Assembly (NCBI GenBank): GCA_934645175.1
Contig: CAKUDE010000012.1
Coordinates: 1 to 56,573, forward strand
DNA from: an uncultured Oscillospiraceae bacterium
Lineage (GTDB): Bacteria > Bacillota > Clostridia > Oscillospirales > Oscillospiraceae
Length of the DNA stretch: 56,573 nucleotides
Reading direction: 5' to 3'
Shown one piece after another: positions 8,657 through 15,664 of this stretch; within the stretch, counting starts at the first letter, position 1, and every line of letters starts with the position of its first letter. The position numbers were made by a program, and so were the translations under genes. The notes beneath the pieces are model-generated. The model searched no databases and had not been told where the DNA came from. It saw only the letters and a list, made by a program, of their open reading frames with translations.

Positions 8657-8693
8657 AGAAGCCCGTATCAGCCATTGGCCGATACGGGCTTCT
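8657..8693 (+). terminator. Terminator hairpin after the transporter cassette
   Basis: A perfect 13-bp stem (AGAAGCCCGTATC at 8657-8669 with its complement at 8681-8693) and an 11-base loop lie 30 bases after the last ABC gene. The following bases are TCTGTTG rather than a long T run, so release efficiency is uncertain. Confidence 0.7.
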
Positions 8694-9034
8694 CTGTTGA
8701 TGAAATAGTCGCAGCATTCTCCGCCGCTAGCCGGCGCCTGTTTTCTGTGCAGCAGGGGGTCATCACCTCGTCCGGCTCGCAGAACAGCGGCATCAGCTCG
8801 GAACCGTTTGTATGAGTACAGCTCAAGCAGCGGGTAATTCATTCCTCTTATCAGTTGTTCGTACTTGTTATTTCAAACCGCAGGAAGTCGAGACCGTCGA
8901 GTTGTTCCTGTTTTACGTGAATTTCATCGTGTTTGTCCTGTCTCCGGGAATTTTGCGGGCGCTAAAGCAGGCGTCCGCGCATAAGCAGCAGGAAAGATGA
9001 GGAAACTAAGGGTATTGAAGGAGGGCGGTTCTAT
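8694..9034. other. Gene-poor spacer in the mobile region
   Basis: No convincing gene is seen. Short open frames occur on both strands. One on the plus strand (8812-9000) ends with a hydrophobic segment FLFYVNFIVFVLSPGILRAL but has no ribosome binding site. These may be remnants of former element genes. Confidence 0.4.
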
Positions 9035-9298
9035 TTGGAGATGAACGTCAGGGACGATAAGAAGCTTGTTGAAATCTGGCTGACGAATGCAGAAAAAAAT
9101 GACCCCATTCTGCGGGAGGGGCTGAAGGAGATTTACGCAAAATATAAGACGAAAAAATACATGGTTGCCGTGTTTGAGTCCGGCAAGGGTGACCTTTATG
9201 AGAATACGCGCGATCTGCTGCTGTTTAACCGACGACGCAGCGCGGAAAAGGCTGTGCAGCAGGCGAAAAAACGGCGGGAAATTGGTATGGAGTGCTGA
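9035..9298 (+). CDS. Small conserved-looking protein of mobile elements
   Basis: The 87-residue charged, helical protein begins at TTG 9035, about nine bases after GGAGG; an in-frame ATG follows two codons later. The sequence (KKLVEIWLTNAEKNDPILRE, then YKTKKYMVAVFESG) matches my memory of small hypothetical proteins that precede recombinases in gut clostridial elements, but I cannot name a function. There is no membrane segment, signal peptide or cysteine cluster. It lies 160 bases ahead of the recombinase unit. Confidence 0.6.
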   Translation: MEMNVRDDKKLVEIWLTNAEKNDPILREGLKEIYAKYKTKKYMVAVFESGKGDLYENTRDLLLFNRRRSAEKAVQQAKKRREIGMEC

Positions 9299-9346
9299 GC
9301 GTTGGGCGGAAGGGAGAGATCCTATCTGCCTGTTTTTCTTTTCCTC

Positions 9347-9375
9347 TTGAAAATTTCAAAAAGATCGTATACAAT
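9347..9375 (+). promoter_or_regulatory. Sigma-A-like promoter of the recombinase unit
   Basis: TTGAAA (9347-9352), a 17-base spacer and TACAAT (9370-9375) lie about 85 bases upstream of the 53-residue ORF. The form is vegetative rather than sporulation-sigma-like. Confidence 0.65.
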
Positions 9376-9459
9376 GTTATCTGAATATAAAATCAGAAGT
9401 TAAGACAACAAGGAGCCACGTGCCCGTGTGCTCTATGGCAGAGATGAAGGAGCGTATAA

Positions 9460-9621
9460 ATGGAAAATGGAATTACGGATCGCGGCGAAATTCTGCCACG
9501 AACACGTATCGGCAAGGTCGGCGCGGTTTACGACGAGTCCCGCAAAAGGCAGGATGCGGCGTGTGTCTCCGAGTCTGACCGGGAGACAGAAAAATATCTG
9601 AAAGGCGATGAGCTGCATTGA
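9460..9621 (+). CDS. Small protein translationally coupled to the serine recombinase
   Basis: A 53-codon frame starts at ATG 9460 behind AAGGAG and ends in a TGA that overlaps the TTG start of the recombinase (TTGA). The product (starting MENGITDRGEILPRTRIGKV) is rich in charged residues, with no known domain. The tight overlap suggests that its translation feeds ribosomes onto the recombinase start, which has only a weak site of its own. It could be a directionality or accessory factor, but that is a guess from position only. Confidence 0.6.
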   Translation: MENGITDRGEILPRTRIGKVGAVYDESRKRQDAACVSESDRETEKYLKGDELH

Positions 9622-11783
9622 TCGAACGCTTTGACATCGCGGGCTATGCCCGCATTTCCGTGGATGATGAGCAGGATCAGAAGAACATCTCGATCGAGAA
9701 CCAGAAGGCCATCATTGAGGACTATGTGAAAACTCACTTCCCCGGCAGTACGCTGACATTTTTTGAAGACCGCGACCGCTCCGGCTACACATTTGAGCAG
9801 CGCGAAAGGTACCAGGAGATGCGCCGGGGGCTGATGAGCCACAAATATGACATTCTTATCATCAAGGACTTTTCCCGATTCTCCCGCCGTAACAGCCGTG
9901 GGCTCGTGGAGCTGGAGGACCTGCGCGACGCAGGCGTCCGGATCGTTTCCATTGGCGACGGAGTGGACTTCCCCAACGATAACGATTGGCTGAAAATCCA
10001 ATTCCAGTTTCTTGTAAACGAAATGCCTGTCACGGACACCTCCCGCAAGGTGCGCAATGTCATTAAGCGGCGGCAGAACGACGGCGAGTGGATCTGTGCC
10101 GCGCCCTACGGTTATCTTGTGACCGAAGATAAGCGCTTTGAAATCATCCCGACGGAAGCCGAGACAGTCCGAAAGATTTTTGACCTCTACGGCAACGCCG
10201 GTTGGGGCTATCAGAAAATCGCCAACTACCTCACCGATCAGGGCATTCCCACGCCGCGTATGTCCGAGCGGATGCGCAAGGAAGCGGCGGGCAAGAAAAC
10301 GAAACGGGAAGCAAAAAACGCATGGGCCATCGCCACGGTGCAGGGTATTCTGGACAACGATTTCTATATCGGCACGCTCCGGCAGGGCAAGTATACCCGC
10401 GCCAAGATCAATGGTAAGGAGATCAAACGTAATGACGATGAGCACATCGTCATCGAAAACCACCATCAGGCCGTCATCGATTACCGCACCTTCGCCGTCA
10501 CCATCGCTCTGCGTGAAAAGCGTAGCTGCAACAACTATCGCGGCGTGAAGATCAACGATAATGTGTACTCCGGCTTTTTGCAGTGCGGCGACTGCGGAGG
10601 TCCCATGTTTGCCATGAGCCGCAGCGACCTGGCTCCCGCCTATACCTGCGGCACCTATCACCGGCGCGGCCTCAAGGGCTGCACCAGCCATCATATTCGC
10701 GTTGACCGGCTGGATGAACTGCTGAAAAGCTATGTGCGGAAGCTGGCGGACAGCTCTGCCGCCATGCTGAAGCAGCTCAACGAGGAGCTGAAGCGGGAGA
10801 CCGAGCAGGTGGTGGAAACGGAGCAGTCTGCCGATCATCTGGCGGCGGTGCTGGCCGATCTTACCGAGGAGCTGAAGGTTACGAAGCGCCAGCGTATCCG
10901 GGAGATTATGAAAAAGCCCGATCAGGAAACCGCCATCGAGGCGCTTTACGACGAGATGGAAGCAGACCTGCAAAAGAAGATCGACGGCCTCAACCACCAG
11001 ATCGACCTGCTGTCTGATAAGCGCAACACCATCATTCGGGTCAATCGTGTGGCCCAAACCGCCATTGACGTATTCCGCGACATTCTGGGAAAGGACAAGC
11101 TGGAACGGAATGACCTGGAGCTGCTGATTGATAAAATTCTCGTCTTTGAAGATCACTTGGAGATTAAGCTGAAATCCGATATCGACACACTGCTGCGCTG
11201 CGGAGCTCTCCCTGCGGAAACGGAGGATGCTGCAAATTTTAACCAAGGCACGGAAAATATCGAAGATATGCTGGTTCAGTCCTCCAAAAACCGGGAGGAC
11301 AAGGTTTTCCGTGTCAATGTTATCAGAGAGGGCGAGCCGTTGGAGATATTTACGGAGCGGGACGGAGAAGTCATCTTCAAGAAGTATTCCCCGGTAGGGG
11401 ATCTGCAGGAATTTGCGGCGCAGCTTTGCGATTCCATCGGGAAGAACACCGGCCATATTGCAGCCGTTTGTGACCGCGACAGCATCATTGCCGTTGCCGG
11501 CGCACCCAAGCGGGAGCTGCTGGAGAAGCGGAATTCCACCGAGCTGGAGCAGCTCATGGAGCAGCGCAAGAGTTATCGCTACCGCTCCGGCGACGCGCGC
11601 CTGCGCGTGGCGGAGACCGTGGAGCGCTATCATCTCGGAGTGGCCGCGCCGATCATTGCCGAGGGGGATCTGATGGGCTGCGTCATGCTGCTGATGAATG
11701 AAAATGATCCCGCGCTGAGCGAATCGGAACAGAAGCTTGCCCAAACGGTTGCAGGCTTTCTCGGCAAACAGATGGAAAACTGA
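9618..11783 (+). CDS. Large serine recombinase fused in frame to the C-terminal part of SpoVT
   Basis: This is a 721-residue frame. Residues about 7-150 are the resolvase catalytic domain, with GYARISVDD (Ser14 as nucleophile) and the conserved KDFSRFSRRNSRG. A recombinase domain and a zinc ribbon with CGDCGG and a later CGT/GC pair (about 318-360) follow, then a long coiled coil (about 370-480). From about residue 568 the protein reads IREGEPLEIFTERDGEVIFK and continues to the stop as the SpoVT GAF-like domain (see the separate entry). Recombinases of this type normally end near residue 550. The TTG start at 9618 overlaps the preceding small ORF. The fusion most likely records integration of the element into spoVT. 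Confidence 0.92.
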   Translation: MIERFDIAGYARISVDDEQDQKNISIENQKAIIEDYVKTHFPGSTLTFFEDRDRSGYTFEQRERYQEMRRGLMSHKYDILIIKDFSRFSRRNSRGLVELEDLRDAGVRIVSIGDGVDFPNDNDWLKIQFQFLVNEMPVTDTSRKVRNVIKRRQNDGEWICAAPYGYLVTEDKRFEIIPTEAETVRKIFDLYGNAGWGYQKIANYLTDQGIPTPRMSERMRKEAAGKKTKREAKNAWAIATVQGILDNDFYIGTLRQGKYTRAKINGKEIKRNDDEHIVIENHHQAVIDYRTFAVTIALREKRSCNNYRGVKINDNVYSGFLQCGDCGGPMFAMSRSDLAPAYTCGTYHRRGLKGCTSHHIRVDRLDELLKSYVRKLADSSAAMLKQLNEELKRETEQVVETEQSADHLAAVLADLTEELKVTKRQRIREIMKKPDQETAIEALYDEMEADLQKKIDGLNHQIDLLSDKRNTIIRVNRVAQTAIDVFRDILGKDKLERNDLELLIDKILVFEDHLEIKLKSDIDTLLRCGALPAETEDAANFNQGTENIEDMLVQSSKNREDKVFRVNVIREGEPLEIFTERDGEVIFKKYSPVGDLQEFAAQLCDSIGKNTGHIAAVCDRDSIIAVAGAPKRELLEKRNSTELEQLMEQRKSYRYRSGDARLRVAETVERYHLGVAAPIIAEGDLMGCVMLLMNENDPALSESEQKLAQTVAGFLGKQMEN
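11322..11783 (+). pseudogene. spoVT: 3' part of spoVT, separated from its AbrB-type N-terminus
   Basis: The 154 codons correspond closely to residues from about 31 of the 178-residue Bacillus SpoVT: REG-PLEIF, the DGEVI-KKYSP hinge, CDRDSIIAVAG, LEQLMEQR, the GD-GCVML strand and a terminal helix ending in FLGKQMEN. The N-terminal swapped-hairpin DNA-binding part (the typical DLGRVVIPKEIRRT segment) is missing, and recombinase sequence precedes instead. On its own this piece cannot bind DNA like SpoVT. The missing 5' part is not in the window; if the element is a clean insertion, it should lie upstream of position 1. Confidence 0.85.
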
Positions 11784-11843
11784 GGTCGCGCGCATAAAAA
11801 CGGCCGCGCCTCCGGAGGTGCGACGCTCCGGCAGTTATGTAGC

Positions 11844-11889
11844 AATACCCCCCGGTGCGGCTTTCGATCCGGCATCGGAGGGTATTTTC
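11844..11889 (+). terminator. Terminator after the spoVT 3' part
   Basis: An AATACCC...GGGTATT stem of about 15 bp (one mismatch and one wobble), extended by an inner CGG/CCG pair, is followed by TTTT. It was probably the native spoVT terminator. Confidence 0.75.
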
Positions 11890-11916
11890 TGTAGATCGGG
11901 CGCGGACGGCGATTGC

Positions 11917-12453
11917 TTAGTCAAACAGGAAGCAGCCGGTATAGGTAATGGTGTTCGGCCCGTAGTAATAGGGCAGGTCGTTTTTTTGGCAGACTTCCAG
12001 CACGAGCATCCCGTAAGCCTCCATGGATGAGACCATCAGACGCGGGAAACGGCAGGGTGCATCCGGATAGGTGCAGAGTTTGCAGCGGGTACAGGAACCG
12101 GCGCCCAGCGCCAGAAGGCGCGCGAGGCGCGGCTCGAGCAGCTTGTGCATGGCGTCGAAATGTTCTTTATGTTGCTTCTGTGCCTCTTCAATGCCCTCAA
12201 TGTCGAAGCTGTCCTCTAACTGTCCCGTCGTTTGCACCAGGATCCCGTGTGCAAAGCCCTTCAAATGCTCGCGACATTCGTCAAGCGTTCCGCAGGCGGG
12301 CGGGCAGCTCCAGCATTTGCCGTAGCGTCCGCAGGAATTTCCGTTGCACATGGCGCGAACTTCGTCCTTCAGCTCAATGGTCGCCGGGTCGAGCGGACCG
12401 GCATGTGAAAATCCAAGCTCCTTTGCGAGCGTCAGCATTTCTTCCGGGTTCAT
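11917..12453 (-). CDS. DUF2284 predicted metal-binding protein
   Basis: The 178-residue soluble protein has two cysteine clusters: CGRYGKCWSCPPACG near residue 41 and CTRCKLCTYPDAPCRFP near residue 120. Together they could ligate an iron-sulfur or other metal centre. This pattern is typical of DUF2284 proteins, often found beside corrinoid methyltransferase genes. Its start overlaps the stop of the RACE gene by four bases (ATGA), so it is the last gene of the minus-strand corrinoid operon. A redox or maturation role for corrinoid activation is inferred from context only. Confidence 0.88.
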   Translation of the reverse strand: MNPEEMLTLAKELGFSHAGPLDPATIELKDEVRAMCNGNSCGRYGKCWSCPPACGTLDECREHLKGFAHGILVQTTGQLEDSFDIEGIEEAQKQHKEHFDAMHKLLEPRLARLLALGAGSCTRCKLCTYPDAPCRFPRLMVSSMEAYGMLVLEVCQKNDLPYYYGPNTITYTGCFLFD

Positions 12454-13904
12454 TCTTCATCCTCCTCAAAGCTGAGTGCATCTACGAAGCGATCCTGAAA
12501 ATCCGGTCGCGATGCAAGCTCCAGAAATTCCGTCTGTGCGGCAAGCGTTTTACTGCGCTCAAATTCCGTGCGGCTGAGCGCGCAGCGCCTGGCGCCGTCG
12601 CCCGCGGCATTGCCGATGCCGACGATCTTTGGCAGAAGCTCCGGCGGGATCATTCCGATGCGGCAGGCGGAGACGGGATTCAGATAGTTTCCGAAAGCGC
12701 CGGCAAGGCAGACACGCCGGATATCGTCCGTTTTTATGCGTAATTGGCTGCAAAGCAGCTCGATGCCGGCGCGGACGGCGGCCTTGGCGAGCTGCACCTC
12801 GCGCACATCTTGTTGCGTCAGTGTCAGCTTGGTTCCGGGCAGACGGTATTCGCCGCCGGAAAGACGGCCGGAAGGGTCAAGCACTCCCAACTCCAGCAGT
12901 GCGGCAATCAGGTCAAGCAGACCGGAGCCGCAGATGCCGACGGCGGGAATGTCCTGCAGTACATGCAGATGCAGTGCGCCGTTTTCCACCCACGCATGGT
13001 CGATCGCGCCGGCTGCGCCGCGCATTCCGCAGGAGATCTTCGCGCCTTCAAAGGCGGGCCCGGCGGCGGTGGAGCAGGCGATGCGGTGCGTGCCGTCTCC
13101 GAGCACCATTTCGCCGTTCGTGCCGATGTCGATCAGCAGCGTCAGTTCGCGAAGCGTGTCGAACCGCGTTGCGACGAGACAGCCGACGGTGTCTGCACCG
13201 ACAAAGCCCGCAATATTCGGCAGCACACGCAGCGTGGCTTCCGGCGAAACGGGAAGCCATGGGCAGCCGTGCCGCTCCGTTGCTTCGCGGTACGCGGGCA
13301 TATAGGGCGGCGTGACGAGCGGCCGGACGTCCAGCCCCAGAAGCAGGTGGTGCATGGCCGTGTTGCCGACCGCACAGACAAGCGTGACCTCCGTGCTGTC
13401 GATACCGGCTTTTTGCGCCGTTTCGACGGTCAGCGCGCAGAGCGCAGAGCGGATGCAGTCGGTAAGCGCGTCTTTGTCCTGCTCCAGTGCATACTGAATG
13501 CGCGAAATGACGTCCGCACCGAACTGTGCCTGCGGATTCAGACAGCTCGCCTGTGCGAGCTGAACCCCCGTGTGTCCGTCCATCAGAGCGGCCACGACGG
13601 TCGTTGTTCCGATGTCAAAGGCGAGCACATAGCGGTTTGTGCCGTCGCAGGGGAGAGGCGCAGCATCTGCTGCAAGAATATGATAGTCCTGCGCCTGCGG
13701 CAGCCGTACGGTGATATCTCCGGTCAATGTGTAGCGGCAGGCAAGCTGCGGCTCACCGTTCACCAGCACGCGGCACTTGCCGCATTTTCCCTGTCCGCCG
13801 CAGGGAGCATCGAGAAAGAACCCTGCCTGCGTCAGCGCCTGAAGCAGATCAAGGCCCTCCGGGGCGTCGAAGCCGCCGTGTTCCTCCAGACGAATATGGA
13901 TCAT
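12450..13904 (-). CDS. Reductive activator of corrinoid enzymes (RACE; ferredoxin plus ASKHA ATPase)
   Basis: About 484 residues. The N-terminal [2Fe-2S] domain has Cys35, Cys41, Cys44 and Cys56 (C-x5-C-x2-C-x11-C). The rest is an ASKHA-type ATPase with phosphate loops LAFDIGTTTVVAAL and LLIDIGTNGEM and the adenosine-site LAGAFGNYL. This is the DUF4445/RamA-like architecture that returns inactive Co(II) corrinoid to Co(I) using ATP. ATG 13904 is preferred over an upstream ATG because AGGAGGT lies five bases before it. It activates, by inference, the corrinoid protein encoded just upstream. Confidence 0.92.
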   Translation of the reverse strand: MIHIRLEEHGGFDAPEGLDLLQALTQAGFFLDAPCGGQGKCGKCRVLVNGEPQLACRYTLTGDITVRLPQAQDYHILAADAAPLPCDGTNRYVLAFDIGTTTVVAALMDGHTGVQLAQASCLNPQAQFGADVISRIQYALEQDKDALTDCIRSALCALTVETAQKAGIDSTEVTLVCAVGNTAMHHLLLGLDVRPLVTPPYMPAYREATERHGCPWLPVSPEATLRVLPNIAGFVGADTVGCLVATRFDTLRELTLLIDIGTNGEMVLGDGTHRIACSTAAGPAFEGAKISCGMRGAAGAIDHAWVENGALHLHVLQDIPAVGICGSGLLDLIAALLELGVLDPSGRLSGGEYRLPGTKLTLTQQDVREVQLAKAAVRAGIELLCSQLRIKTDDIRRVCLAGAFGNYLNPVSACRIGMIPPELLPKIVGIGNAAGDGARRCALSRTEFERSKTLAAQTEFLELASRPDFQDRFVDALSFEEDEE

Positions 13905-13924
13905 AAGACCTCCTGAAAACAAAT

Positions 13925-13989
13925 GCACGGGCGGAAAGCCCGTGCCTGTATCGTTGACGCGGCGGCGGTGAGGCTAAGACCGCCGCCGC
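13925..13989 (-). terminator. Two hairpins between the corrinoid-protein and RACE genes
   Basis: GCGGCGGCGGT (13959-13969) pairs perfectly with 13979-13989, and GCACGGGC (13925-13932) pairs perfectly with 13938-13945. On the minus strand the second stem is followed by ATTTGTTTTC and then the RACE ribosome binding site. They look like a partial terminator or processing stems that lower expression of the catalytic activator relative to the corrinoid protein. Confidence 0.6.
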
Positions 13990-14052
13990 GCCGTTGTGGA
14001 GCTGAGCCGGGGAAGAAAGGTAAAAAACCCCGGGCTCATGGATGCTTGTGGG

Positions 14053-14706
14053 TTAGTCCTCGCGCGCCATACGCTCCATGGCCAAAGCCTTGGCGGCCTG
14101 GCTTGCGGAGGCGGCGTCGGTGGTATAGATGTCCGCACCGATTTCGTCACAGAATTCCTGCGAAATGGGTGCGCCGCCGACCATGATCTTGAAATCCTTA
14201 CGGCGCGGGCTCTTATTGAGCGCGGCAACGATCTCACGCATGGCGGGCATGGTGGTGGTCAGCAGGGCGCTGACGCCGACGACGGAGACCTCGGGGTCCT
14301 CGGCGGCTTCGACGAACTTCTGAACGGGCACGTCAATGCCGAGGTCAACGACCTCGTAGCCGGTGGATTCGATCATCATGACGACGAGGTTCTTGCCGAT
14401 GTCGTGCAGATCGCCGTACACGGTGCCCATGACCATCTTGCCGATCTTGCCGCTGTTTTCGCCGCCGAGATGGGGCTTGAGGGTTTCAACGCCCTTCTTC
14501 ATGGCGCGGGCTGCGACAAGCATTTCGGGAACGAAGATCTCGTTGCGCTTGAACTTTTCGCCAACCTCGCCCATGGCGTCGATCATGCCCTTGTTCAGAA
14601 TGTCGATGGGGGCGACGCCCTCATCGAGGCACTCCTGCACCAGACCGGGCACAAGCTTGGATTTGCCGTTCGCAACGGCGGTTGCCAGTTCCTGTAATTT
14701 AGACAT
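14053..14706 (-). CDS. Corrinoid (B12-binding) protein, MtaC/MtbC-like
   Basis: The 217-residue two-domain methyl carrier has an N-terminal helical cap (about 1-88) and a Rossmann-like cobalamin domain with GDLHDIGKN, in which His101 is the lower cobalt ligand, followed by VGVSALLTTT and MVGGAPIS. ATG 14706 is chosen because it lies behind AAGGAGG; the frame upstream is not protein-like. It sits between the methyltransferase and activator genes and is the methyl-carrying hub of this system. The methyl donor is not identifiable from this protein. Confidence 0.93.
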   Translation of the reverse strand: MSKLQELATAVANGKSKLVPGLVQECLDEGVAPIDILNKGMIDAMGEVGEKFKRNEIFVPEMLVAARAMKKGVETLKPHLGGENSGKIGKMVMGTVYGDLHDIGKNLVVMMIESTGYEVVDLGIDVPVQKFVEAAEDPEVSVVGVSALLTTTMPAMREIVAALNKSPRRKDFKIMVGGAPISQEFCDEIGADIYTTDAASASQAAKALAMERMARED

Positions 14707-14822
14707 TTGTTTTTCCTCCTTATGTGTGTTCAAACGGCGGAAATTTCCGGAAGCCCGCCGCAGATTCCCAAGTGCTATGCGTAGTGACTTATGTGTAATG
14801 TGTAATCCTGAAAGGGGTTCGG

Positions 14823-15632
14823 TCAATTCTTAACCGGCCCGAAGATGCCCTCGCGGTAAGCGCCGATATATTCCATGCAGTAGTCGTCCTGGCCGAGCAG
14901 CGCCTCGGTGGCATAAATGAGCCCGATCATGTCGCGGTTGGTCGGATCGAGGATGGCGCTGTCGAGACCGGCGTTCATTGCCAGCACGGTGAAGCCGAGA
15001 TTCAGCAGCTTGCGCACGGGCAGATTAAAGGAGATGTTACTCACCGCTGCGGTGATGTGGATGGTGGGGTACTTGGCACGGACGGTGGAAATGACTTCCG
15101 TATTCGTCTCGATGCCGTTTTCTGAGGTGCAGAGCATTTCAACCAGCGGATCGATATGGATGCGGTTCGGTGCGATGCCGTATTCTTTTGCCTTAGCCAT
15201 GATCTTGTCAAAGACCTTCAGACGGTCGGCGGCATTCTTGGGGATGCCGGTGTCGTCGCTGAGCAGAGCAATGACCTGCCAACCGGGGTTCTGCGCCATG
15301 ATGGGGAAAATGACGTCCAGCTTGTTGCCCTCACCGGAGACGGAGTTGAACAGGCCGGGCTTATTGCAGAACTTGTAGGCTTCGGTCAGAACCTTTACGC
15401 TGGGGCTGTCGACGGAAATGGGCAGATCGCTGACGGACTGGATACAGTCGATCATCCAGTGCAGCGTTTCCACCTCTTCGGCCTCCGGCACGGAGGCGCA
15501 GCAGTCAAGGAAAGTGGCGCCGGCGTTCGTCTGGGCGATGGCGCGCTGCTTGATGAATTCCGCATCGCGTCTGGCAATGGCGTCCGCTACGGCGGGAATG
15601 GAGCCGTTAATTTTTTCACCGATGATAATCAT
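14823..15632 (-). CDS. Methyltetrahydrofolate:corrinoid methyltransferase (pterin-binding TIM barrel)
   Basis: The 269-residue AcsE/MtvC-like enzyme has IGEKINGS at the N-terminus, FLDCCAS, SVDSPS, FNSVSGE, DDTGIP, HIDPLVE and AVSNISF, the expected run of barrel-end motifs for the DHPS-like pterin-binding family. It moves the methyl group between the corrinoid protein and tetrahydrofolate in the cytoplasm. It lies 32 bases after the regulator gene and 116 bases before the corrinoid-protein gene. That gap (14707-14822) holds only the ribosome binding site and no recognised feature. Confidence 0.93.
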   Translation of the reverse strand: MIIIGEKINGSIPAVADAIARRDAEFIKQRAIAQTNAGATFLDCCASVPEAEEVETLHWMIDCIQSVSDLPISVDSPSVKVLTEAYKFCNKPGLFNSVSGEGNKLDVIFPIMAQNPGWQVIALLSDDTGIPKNAADRLKVFDKIMAKAKEYGIAPNRIHIDPLVEMLCTSENGIETNTEVISTVRAKYPTIHITAAVSNISFNLPVRKLLNLGFTVLAMNAGLDSAILDPTNRDMIGLIYATEALLGQDDYCMEYIGAYREGIFGPVKN

Positions 15633-15664
15633 AAAAAAGCCTCCTGATTCTGTATAAAGGATGA

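Noticed and set aside
8812..9000. A 62-codon hydrophobic frame as a real gene
   Set aside because: No ribosome binding site and no family resemblance; mentioned only within the gap description.
9528..11795. A 755-codon frame antisense to the recombinase
   Set aside because: Antisense shadow. The plus strand encodes a clear serine recombinase and SpoVT domain with a coupled upstream ORF.
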